A DNA stretch of 6,894 nt. Source: an uncultured Arcobacter sp. (lineage in GTDB: Bacteria > Campylobacterota > Campylobacteria > Campylobacterales > Arcobacteraceae). Of this stretch, positions 1 through 5,304 are shown piece by piece. Where the stretch lies: NCBI GenBank assembly GCA_913062735.1, contig CAJXWI010000138.1, positions 1 through 6,894 of the forward strand, read 5' to 3'. Each line of letters begins with the position of its first letter. Position 1 is the stretch's first letter. The position numbers were made by a program, and so were the translations under genes. The notes under the pieces were generated by a model, which saw nothing but the letters and a program-made list of their open reading frames with translations, made no database searches and was not told the DNA's origin.

Positions 1-67
1 TTTTAAATTGTGTGTTTGCTGCATTTTCTTGTGCTACAAGTGAAGCAACGTTAGTATTAATTCTCAT
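1..67 (-). CDS. Flagellin, N-terminal fragment (gene runs off the left edge)
   Basis: The reverse complement from the ATG at 67-65 reads MRINTNVASLVAQENAANTQ and then FK. This is the conserved flagellin N-terminus (MRINTN then a short helix with A-Q-E-N), which in known flagellins forms the start of the D0 domain and carries the signal for type III flagellar export. Flagellin is the filament subunit, secreted and polymerised outside the cell. Only 22 codons are visible, so flaA cannot be told from flaB and no symbol is given. An AAAGGA ribosome binding site sits 7 bases upstream of the ATG. The gene follows the trmA / small basic ORF pair on the same strand but is separated from it by 163 bases of hairpin-rich sequence, which suggests separate control. 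The family call is strong; the paralogue is unknown. Confidence 0.88.
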   Translation of the reverse strand, partial: MRINTNVASLVAQENAANTQFK

Positions 68-74
68 AATAAAA

Positions 75-80
75 TCCTTT
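75..80 (-). promoter_or_regulatory. Ribosome binding site of flagellin
   Basis: On the minus strand AAAGGA lies 7 bases before the ATG at 67-65. It is a good Shine-Dalgarno match and supports this start. Its GGA could also be part of a CsrA-type site (see findings). Confidence 0.75.
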
Positions 81-95
81 TAATTATGACACATT

Positions 96-175
96 GTGAA
101 AAAAGTTTCTCACATCCGCTAACGTTCTCATCTTACTGAGCATAGAGTTCAAACTCTTCGGTATTAATTAATACC
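96..175 (-). promoter_or_regulatory. Flagellin leader with four consecutive inverted repeats
   Basis: Reading the minus strand from 175 to 96, four hairpin-capable repeats follow one another. A perfect 16-base palindrome GGTATTAATTAATACC is at 175-160. AGAGTT and AACTCT arms separated by two bases are at 157-144. CTCA/TGAG arms around a six-base loop are at 140-127. GTGAGAA pairing with TTTTCAC (one G-U pair) is at 113-96. None is followed by a T run on the coding strand, so they do not look like intrinsic terminators. They lie upstream of the flagellin start codon and would be in its mRNA if the promoter is near 190-200. Alternatives are operator sites or mRNA-stabilising hairpins. The repeats are read directly; the role is inferred. 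Confidence 0.5.
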
Positions 176-182
176 TAATTTA

Positions 183-212
183 GACAAAGAGTATGACACA
201 CCAATTCTTAAA
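183..212 (-). promoter_or_regulatory. Possible flagellin promoter
   Basis: On the minus strand TGTCATACT (198-190) resembles an extended -10 element (TG-N-TATAAT, 4 of 6 in the hexamer). It would start transcription near 183 and give a leader of about 116 bases. TTTAAGAATT (212-203) lies just upstream and loosely resembles the -35 of Campylobacter sigma-28 flagellar promoters as I remember it, but a convincing CGAT-type -10 is missing. No sigma-54 GG-N10-GC match was found. Which sigma factor is used cannot be decided from the sequence. Confidence 0.3.
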
Positions 213-230
213 GTTAGATTAAATTGTGAA

Positions 231-497
231 TTATTTTTCTGTTTTGATATCTTTAATTTGATCCATTTTTTCAATAGTATCTATATGAGAGTTTAAACGT
301 CTTAACATAGAGTGTTTTTTAATATGCTTGGATAAGATTTTGGAATACTTTTTATAGTTTCGTGAACCTTTTTCAAAGCTAGCTAACTTCTTTTGTATTT
401 TAATTATATCTTCTGGTATTGAAGCTGGTGTATTTTCCAAATATCTTTTCCTTTCTTTAAATTTGTTCTTTTGTTTTAATGTTTTACGCGAGGACAT
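231..497 (-). CDS. Small, strongly basic protein of unknown function
   Basis: This 88-residue protein is not one I recognise. It has 20 Lys and 6 Arg against 10 acidic residues, giving a net charge of about +16. The first 20 residues are almost entirely polar and basic. The rest (about 28-85) is predicted by eye to be helical, with a Pro at 24 and 28 breaking the N-terminal segment. There is no Cys, no signal peptide and no membrane segment. Its ATG (497-495) overlaps the trmA TAA (499-497) as TAATG, and no Shine-Dalgarno is visible in front of it, so it is probably translated by coupling to trmA. The basic composition and its partner make RNA or ribosome association a reasonable guess, but only a guess. 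The tight overlap, the same strand and the absence of a better frame support a real gene. Confidence 0.7.
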   Translation of the reverse strand: MSSRKTLKQKNKFKERKRYLENTPASIPEDIIKIQKKLASFEKGSRNYKKYSKILSKHIKKHSMLRRLNSHIDTIEKMDQIKDIKTEK

Positions 498-1615
498 TAT
501 TTTTTTACTAATATCACGCCAGATTCAATATGCTTAGTATAGGCAAATTGGTCAAACAATGCAAAGTTTGTAATGTTATGCGTTTCTTTTAAGGCAATTA
601 AATCTCTGTGAAGCGTTTCAGGATTACAAGATACATAAATTATTTGTTCATATTCTTTACATAAGGCTCTTGTTGTATCATCTAGTCCTGCACGTGGAGG
701 ATCTACAAAAATACTCTCTTTAGAAAAAGAATTTACATCCAGACCTTCTAAGCGTCTAAACTCTTTTTTTGATTCTAAGGCTTTTACAAAATCTTCCGCA
801 CTCATTCTTACAAAATCAATATTAGAAACTTCATTTAACTCACAGTTTCTTTTTGCAGATTTAATAGATGTTTTTGAAATTTCTGTAGCTATTATTTTAT
901 CAAATACTTTTGAAAAAGGAATGGTGAAGTTTCCTCCTCCACAATAAAGCTCACACAAATCACCTTTAGTACTTGCATTATCAAGAACCCATTCAATCAT
1001 TTTTTCATTTACTTTTGCATTGGGTTGGGTAAATCCACCTTCTTGGTATTCAAAATGATATGCTTTATTATTAATAGTAAGTGTTTCTTCAATATAGTCT
1101 TTTGAAACAATTACTTTTTGTCCTCTGCTTCTTCCAATTATTTTAATCCCTAAGTCTTTCTCTAACTCATTTGCAAGTTCTAACCATTCTTCATCTAGTT
1201 TTTTGTGATAAATTAATGTAACTAACATATCTCCTGTTGTTGCATTTAAGAACTCACAGGCATAAATTTTGAATCTTAGTTTTTCACTGTTTACTATTTT
1301 CTCTAAAAGTTTTGGCATAAGATTTTTAATGTCCATTGATACAATAGAACATGTTGTGATTTCCAAGGCTCGTCTGTCATAATCATTCATTGCATAAGAA
1401 ATAGTAGGTACGTCCCCTTCATCAAAGTTTCTCCAGAATCTAAATTCTGCTCTGTTTCTAAAGTTTTCTTCTTTTGATTTTACAATATCAAATTCTAAAG
1501 AAGTAATATCAGTAAAACGCTCTTTTTCTCTATTTATTTTATATTCTAGTTGTTCTTCATAATTTTTATCATGTAGGGTACAGCTCCCACATTTAGAAAA
1601 ATACTCACAATTCAT
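497..1615 (-). CDS. trmA: tRNA (uracil-5-)-methyltransferase TrmA
   Basis: This enzyme makes m5U54 in the T loop of tRNA from S-adenosylmethionine, in the cytoplasm. It is 372 residues; E. coli TrmA is 366. Visible motifs are QPNAKVNEKM (197-206), the SAM-binding LCELYCGGGNF (220-230), the DPPR motif (305-308), the catalytic nucleophile Cys330 in SCNPETL, and the probable general base Glu364 in KHIESG. The stretch EFRRLEGLDVNSF (285-297) matches the TrmA-specific EFNRLQGIDLKSY of E. coli, which favours TrmA over RlmC/RlmD. Unlike E. coli TrmA it has an N-terminal C-x5-C-x2-C (Cys3, Cys9, Cys12) and a fourth Cys89, the arrangement that holds a 4Fe-4S cluster in RlmD. The start has AAGGGA four bases upstream. 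It overlaps the downstream small basic ORF by one base. Confidence 0.95.
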   Translation of the reverse strand: MNCEYFSKCGSCTLHDKNYEEQLEYKINREKERFTDITSLEFDIVKSKEENFRNRAEFRFWRNFDEGDVPTISYAMNDYDRRALEITTCSIVSMDIKNLMPKLLEKIVNSEKLRFKIYACEFLNATTGDMLVTLIYHKKLDEEWLELANELEKDLGIKIIGRSRGQKVIVSKDYIEETLTINNKAYHFEYQEGGFTQPNAKVNEKMIEWVLDNASTKGDLCELYCGGGNFTIPFSKVFDKIIATEISKTSIKSAKRNCELNEVSNIDFVRMSAEDFVKALESKKEFRRLEGLDVNSFSKESIFVDPPRAGLDDTTRALCKEYEQIIYVSCNPETLHRDLIALKETHNITNFALFDQFAYTKHIESGVILVKK

Positions 1616-1619
1616 TTTG

Positions 1620-1625
1620 TCCCTT
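1620..1625 (-). promoter_or_regulatory. Ribosome binding site of trmA
   Basis: AAGGGA on the minus strand lies four bases before the trmA ATG (1615-1613) and supports that start. It would keep the Cys3/Cys9/Cys12 motif in the protein. Confidence 0.6.
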
Positions 1626-1641
1626 GTTTTATTACAAATGC

Positions 1642-1659
1642 TTACATATTTAAATGTAA
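1642..1659. repeat. Dyad TTACAT-N6-ATGTAA in the divergent intergenic region
   Basis: Perfect 6-base arms TTACAT (1642-1647) and ATGTAA (1654-1659) flank a six-base AT spacer. The dyad lies between the predicted trmA transcription start (about 1684) and the trmA ATG. It has the size and symmetry of a dimeric repressor site, but could also be a weak hairpin in the trmA leader. I cannot assign a regulator, and AT-rich DNA produces such dyads by chance. Confidence 0.35.
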
Positions 1660-1689
1660 TTTATAAACTTTTTATTGTTTTAATACTCT

Positions 1690-1695
1690 ATTATA
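1690..1695 (-). promoter_or_regulatory. Predicted -10 box of the trmA unit
   Basis: The minus strand carries a perfect TATAAT at 1695-1690, preceded by TGTA. Transcription would begin near 1684, giving a leader of about 69 bases before trmA. No recognisable -35 is present, which is common for sigma-70 promoters in Campylobacterota. Confidence 0.5.
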
Positions 1696-1705
1696 TACAA
1701 TTCAA

Positions 1706-1711
1706 TATAAT
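1706..1711 (+). promoter_or_regulatory. Predicted -10 box of the SUV3-like helicase gene
   Basis: A perfect TATAAT on the plus strand ends six bases before the ATG at 1718. The usual -10 to start distance puts the first transcribed base on, or within a base or two of, the A of that ATG. No -35 is recognisable. This box and the opposing trmA -10 are separated by only 10 bases, so the two promoters must share polymerase contacts and may compete. Confidence 0.5.
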
Positions 1712-1717
1712 ACGCTT

Positions 1718-3295
1718 ATGAAAAACAAATGGCAAGATCAATTACACAGTCTTTTAAATTGTGATTTAAAAGAATTATACCCCCTCGCACGTAGCATGAA
1801 GAGAAAACTAAAGTTTTTTGTAGGTCCTACAAATTCTGGTAAAACCTATGCTGCAATGACTGAGCTTAAAGCTTCAAATTCAGGTCTTTATTTAGCCCCA
1901 CTACGTTTATTAGCACTTGAAGGGTATGAAGACTTAAAGAAAAATAACATTGATGTATCCTTAATTACAGGAGAAGAACAGCTTTTTAATGAAGATGCTG
2001 CTCATGTATGTTCAACCATAGAAATGATGGATTTTGATTTGGATGTAGATACAGCCATTATTGATGAAGTTCAAATGTTAGCAGATATTGATAGAGGTTG
2101 GGCTTGGGTGAATGCAATTATTGGTTGTCCTGCATCAACTATTATTATGACAGGTTCTGTAAATGCATTAGAAGCCATTAAAAAAATTGCAGCTTATTTA
2201 GAAGAAGATTTAGAAATTGTTAAATTTCAAAGGAAGAATCCTTTAGAAGTAATGACAAAACATACTTCCTTAAATTCTTTAGAACCTGGAACTGCTATTA
2301 TTGCTTTTTCAAGAGCAGAAGTATTAAAGTTAAAATCACGTTTGAATAAAAAACATAAGGTTTCTGTTATTTATGGAAATCTCTCTCCTGAAGTAAGGCG
2401 TGATGAAGCCAGACGTTTTAGAGAAGGTGAAACAAGTATTTTAATAGCAACCGATGCTATTGCTATGGGATTAAATCTTCCTATTAAAACCATTTTATTC
2501 TCTAATCATAAAAAATTTGATGGTATTTCAAAACGTGGTTTACTCGTAAATGAAATTGTACAATTAGCTGGAAGGGCTGGACGTTATGGCTTACATGAAG
2601 TAGGTTATTTAGGCGCAACTTATAAAGATACGCTTGAGTATATTACTGAAGAATTTAAAAAACCTGTTAAAACAATCAAACCTCCTTTTAATGTAAAAAT
2701 AAACAATGCTCAATTAGAAAGTCTGGCTTCGCATTTACAAACGCAATCCTTAACAAAGGTACTTAGTTTTTTTGCAAAAAATATGAAATTCTCTGGACCT
2801 TTTAGAGCGGCTAATATTTCTTCTATGTTAAGTGCTGCAAAAATAGTAGATGAAAAATTCAATTTAAAACTTGAAGCTAAGTATTTATTAGCACAAGCTC
2901 CTATGACTACAAAATCACCTTTAATTCTTCAAGCTTACAGCACTTATATAGCAACAGTAATTAAAAGTAAGGTTTCTCGTTATAAACCTTCTATTACTCT
3001 TCCTAAAAAAGCAGTAACTACAAAAGATTTATTATTGGTTGAAGATGAAATTAAGAAAATATCTCTATACTTATGGTTAGGGCATAAAATGCCAGAATTA
3101 TTTCCTGATGGCATTAAAGCAGTACTTCAAAGAAATGTATTAAATCAGTTTATAGAAAAGTCTTTACAAAATACAAATTTAAAAGAAGAATTTAATAAAA
3201 ATAGAGTAAATAATAAGAATAAAGATTATAAACGTTTAGACTTAAATCCAAGAAGAAGGCATAGAAGAAGAGAAGGATCTGGTCCTAAGTTTTAA
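1718..3295 (+). CDS. SUV3-family ATP-dependent RNA helicase
   Basis: This 525-residue superfamily 2 DExH helicase should unwind RNA, or RNA-DNA duplexes, using ATP in the cytoplasm. Motifs in order are Walker A GPTNSGKT (36-43), motif II DEVQ (116-119), motif III TGS (145-147), motif IV IIAFSRAEV (194-202), YGNLSPEVRRDEARRF (219-234), motif V ATDAIAMGLN (244-253) and motif VI QLAGRAGRYG (282-291). The DEVQ box, and a C-terminal SYLWLGHKMPELFPD-like stretch (450-464) corresponding to the SUV3 C-terminal signature, point to SUV3 rather than RhlE/DeaD helicases. Mitochondrial SUV3 works with a 3'-5' exonuclease (PNPase in humans) in RNA decay; a similar partner here is inference. The tail (490-525) is rich in Lys/Arg, with PRRRHRRR at 511-518. 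The chosen start has no Shine-Dalgarno; Met27 is an alternative that would keep the Walker A intact, and no in-frame start exists upstream. The gene ends in tandem TAA codons. Confidence 0.92.
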   Translation: MKNKWQDQLHSLLNCDLKELYPLARSMKRKLKFFVGPTNSGKTYAAMTELKASNSGLYLAPLRLLALEGYEDLKKNNIDVSLITGEEQLFNEDAAHVCSTIEMMDFDLDVDTAIIDEVQMLADIDRGWAWVNAIIGCPASTIIMTGSVNALEAIKKIAAYLEEDLEIVKFQRKNPLEVMTKHTSLNSLEPGTAIIAFSRAEVLKLKSRLNKKHKVSVIYGNLSPEVRRDEARRFREGETSILIATDAIAMGLNLPIKTILFSNHKKFDGISKRGLLVNEIVQLAGRAGRYGLHEVGYLGATYKDTLEYITEEFKKPVKTIKPPFNVKINNAQLESLASHLQTQSLTKVLSFFAKNMKFSGPFRAANISSMLSAAKIVDEKFNLKLEAKYLLAQAPMTTKSPLILQAYSTYIATVIKSKVSRYKPSITLPKKAVTTKDLLLVEDEIKKISLYLWLGHKMPELFPDGIKAVLQRNVLNQFIEKSLQNTNLKEEFNKNRVNNKNKDYKRLDLNPRRRHRRREGSGPKF

Positions 3296-3304
3296 TAAAC
3301 TTAG
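3285..3304. repeat. Perfect inverted repeat across the helicase stop codon
   Basis: Arms CTAAGTTT (3285-3292) and AAACTTAG (3297-3304) pair over all eight bases with a TAAT loop that contains the helicase TAA. No T run follows, and the stem has only two G-C pairs, so it is a poor intrinsic terminator. It ends one base before the TATAAT of the ankyrin gene and covers the place where a -35 would sit, so an operator, or a 3'-end hairpin protecting the helicase mRNA, is at least as likely. Confidence 0.5.
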
Positions 3305-3305
3305 A

Positions 3306-3311
3306 TATAAT
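3306..3311 (+). promoter_or_regulatory. Predicted -10 box of the ankyrin-glmU-coaBC unit
   Basis: A perfect TATAAT, preceded by TAGA and followed by AC, lies 32 bases before the ankyrin ATG, giving a start near 3318 and a leader of about 26 bases. No -35 is evident; the upstream region is occupied by the inverted repeat at 3285-3304. Confidence 0.5.
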
Positions 3312-3330
3312 ACTTAATAAATGAGATAAG

Positions 3331-3337
3331 AAGGAAG
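3331..3337 (+). promoter_or_regulatory. Ribosome binding site of the ankyrin gene
   Basis: AAGGAAG ends six bases (AAGGA core eight bases) before the ATG at 3344 and is the strongest Shine-Dalgarno in the window. It fixes the start of the ankyrin protein. Confidence 0.75.
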
Positions 3338-3343
3338 AAAAGA

Positions 3344-5290
3344 ATGCTTGGCATTTTTAAGACAGATGGTTTTGAACAATTACAAAAAGAGCTGTTAAAA
3401 GATACATTGAATGAAGATAAAATTGTCAAATTAATTGCTTCTAATATTGATATTCATCAAAAAGATAATAAAGGCAGAACCATTTTATTTTCTTTTGTAT
3501 CAAAAGGAAAAATAGCTGCTATTAAAATCCTTTTAAAAAATGGTATGGATATAAACCTTGAAGACAAGTATGGAAAAACTGTTTTAGATGAAGCCATTGA
3601 AAAAGAAGATAATATGATGATTCGTTTTATCTTAGAACAAGGTGTTTCTTTAGATAAATACAATTCTTCTGGACGAACGCTAATGCAAGATATTGCATTA
3701 GAAGGTAATTCACGCGTTTTTCGAGTTCTTATGAAATACAATCCCAATTTAGAAATAAAAGATTCTTATGGAAAAACAGTGCTCTTTGATGCAGTTGAGG
3801 GTGGGAATTTAGATATTATTAAAGAAATTCTTAACAATATTGAAAATATTAATGTTTTAAATGAAGAAGGACAAAGTGTTCTTTTTAATGCTGTTTTTAA
3901 AGAAGATACAAGTATTTGCCAATATTTAATTGACTATGGTGTTGATGTAAATATCTTAGATATAAACAGGCAAAATGTTTTATTTAACGCAATTGTTATG
4001 GGCTCTTCTCACATGGGTATTATGCACTCTTTAGTTGAACATAATATTAAACTCAACCAAAAAGACATTCATGGGAAAAATATTTTAGATGAAATATTAA
4101 AAATACTAAGTGTTTTAAAAACAATGACGGATGGTGATAAAAAATTTGATAATAAGTACAAATATATAAATGAGGAGAGGGACTATTTAACTCTTACTAG
4201 TTTTTTAATTGATTCTGGTTTAGCAGTAAACAGAATTACTCAAAGTGGTAAAACCTTATTAAAAAAAGAAGTAGATGCTAAAAACTATGAGGCTATTGAA
4301 TTTTTATTAAAAGCGGGTGCAAATATTAATGCTGTTGATAAAGATGGGAAAACAGTGCTTTTTGATGCCGTATTAAAAGGACCAAATAATCAAAAAATGA
4401 TTGATTATTTGATTGAAAATAATGCCGATTATGACCACAGAGACAATAATGAAAAAACAATTGTAGATGAATTAGCTGAGGTTATTTTAATAAAAGATAA
4501 TAATAAAAAGCCAAGTTCAAGAAGATTTTTAAGTATTGATCCTGGGGCTGATTATTATGCGCTTTTAAAACATTTTTTAATTTACCGTCCCGCAATTAAT
4601 CGGCCAAGAAAAAATGGAAGAACCATTTTATTTGATATTATTATTTTCAATAACTTAGAGCTTTTAAAGTTATTTTTTAATGCAGGCATTGATCCCAATA
4701 TTACAGATAATGAAAAAAACACTCCTTTATCTGTTCTAGTTGATGATGGCTTATTAATTGAAAAAGTTCGTAAAAAAGAACTTTTTTTAGAGAAATTGGT
4801 ATTTTTTCTTAAGTTTAGAATTACAATGGATATTACTGATAAAAATGGAAGAACAGTATTTCATAAAGCAGTGCTTGCAGATGATATAGATGTTGTTGAA
4901 AAACTTTTAAGCAAAAAAACGGACTTGAATATAAAAGACAAACAAGGGCGAACTGCTTTACACCATACGCAATGGAAAGGCAATTATAAAATTGCTAGGC
5001 TTTTAATAGCAGCTGGGGCAAATTTAGATATCAGTGATAATGCTGGTTTTTCTCTTTTAAATTATGCAGCTATTTTAGGACATACTCGCTTAGTGGTGGC
5101 CCTTATTGCCTCTGGTGTTTTAATGTATAACAAAAGTAAAAAATCTAAAAAAATAGCTCAATACTTTAAAGATAAAGAAGAGGGCTTAGAGCGTTTAGTT
5201 AAAACAAATCTAAATGATGAAAAAATGCAACAAGCAATGAAACAAGTTGTTGAGAATCTTAAAAATGAAATTAAAAACGCGTTAATCTAA
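3344..5290 (+). CDS. Ankyrin-repeat protein, about 15 repeats
   Basis: This 648-residue protein is built almost entirely of ankyrin repeats, which bind other proteins; the partner is unknown. Using the position equivalent to the Gly of G-x-T-P-L-H, repeats start at 44, 77, 110, 143, 176, 209, 244, 302, 335, 370, 425, 458, 502, 535 and 568. The first six steps are 33 residues or close to it, as usual. Most units read G-(K/R)-T-(V/I)-L-F-(D/N)-A-(V/I) instead of the usual TPLHxA; only the unit at 535 (GRTALHH) is near canonical. Three units (244, 370, 458) carry inserts of about 25, 22 and 11 residues. There is no signal peptide, so it is probably cytoplasmic. After 595 a Lys-rich segment leads to a charged helical tail (605-648) that could be a coiled coil. 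It precedes glmU by 14 bases and probably shares its message. Classification is firm; function is unknown. Confidence 0.92.
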   Translation: MLGIFKTDGFEQLQKELLKDTLNEDKIVKLIASNIDIHQKDNKGRTILFSFVSKGKIAAIKILLKNGMDINLEDKYGKTVLDEAIEKEDNMMIRFILEQGVSLDKYNSSGRTLMQDIALEGNSRVFRVLMKYNPNLEIKDSYGKTVLFDAVEGGNLDIIKEILNNIENINVLNEEGQSVLFNAVFKEDTSICQYLIDYGVDVNILDINRQNVLFNAIVMGSSHMGIMHSLVEHNIKLNQKDIHGKNILDEILKILSVLKTMTDGDKKFDNKYKYINEERDYLTLTSFLIDSGLAVNRITQSGKTLLKKEVDAKNYEAIEFLLKAGANINAVDKDGKTVLFDAVLKGPNNQKMIDYLIENNADYDHRDNNEKTIVDELAEVILIKDNNKKPSSRRFLSIDPGADYYALLKHFLIYRPAINRPRKNGRTILFDIIIFNNLELLKLFFNAGIDPNITDNEKNTPLSVLVDDGLLIEKVRKKELFLEKLVFFLKFRITMDITDKNGRTVFHKAVLADDIDVVEKLLSKKTDLNIKDKQGRTALHHTQWKGNYKIARLLIAAGANLDISDNAGFSLLNYAAILGHTRLVVALIASGVLMYNKSKKSKKIAQYFKDKEEGLERLVKTNLNDEKMQQAMKQVVENLKNEIKNALI

Positions 5291-5293
5291 GGA
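5289..5293 (+). promoter_or_regulatory. Ribosome binding site of glmU, overlapping the ankyrin stop codon
   Basis: AAGGA begins within the ankyrin TAA (5288-5290) and lies 11 bases before the glmU ATG at 5305, a little longer than optimal. The overlap suggests glmU translation is linked to termination of the ankyrin gene. Confidence 0.55.
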
Positions 5294-5304
5294 CAAAAAT
5301 AAGA

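Noticed and set aside
95..114. CRP-like site TGTGA...TCACA
   Set aside because: The half-sites are separated by 10 bases instead of the 6 needed for CRP, so it is better described as a hairpin arm pair.
86..139. 17-codon plus-strand frame starting at ATG 86 in the flagellin upstream region
   Set aside because: Too short, no Shine-Dalgarno, and antisense to the flagellin leader with no sign of coding constraint.
160..175. Palindrome GGTATTAATTAATACC as a terminator for the trmA unit
   Set aside because: On the minus strand it is followed by GAAGAG rather than a T run, and the stem is AT-rich, so intrinsic termination is unlikely.
188..204. Sigma-54 promoter for flagellin
   Set aside because: A GG occurs at 202-201, but the base pair ten bases on is TC rather than GC, so the -24/-12 pattern fails.
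497..1615. RlmD (23S rRNA m5U1939 methyltransferase) as the identity of the trmA gene
   Set aside because: The Fe-S cysteines suggest it, but there is no N-terminal TRAM domain and the 285-297 stretch and C-terminus match TrmA.
3457..3747. 96-codon open frame on the minus strand inside the ankyrin gene
   Set aside because: It is fully contained in the well-supported ankyrin gene, has no ribosome binding site or family resemblance, and is explained as the complement of a repetitive AT-rich coding region.
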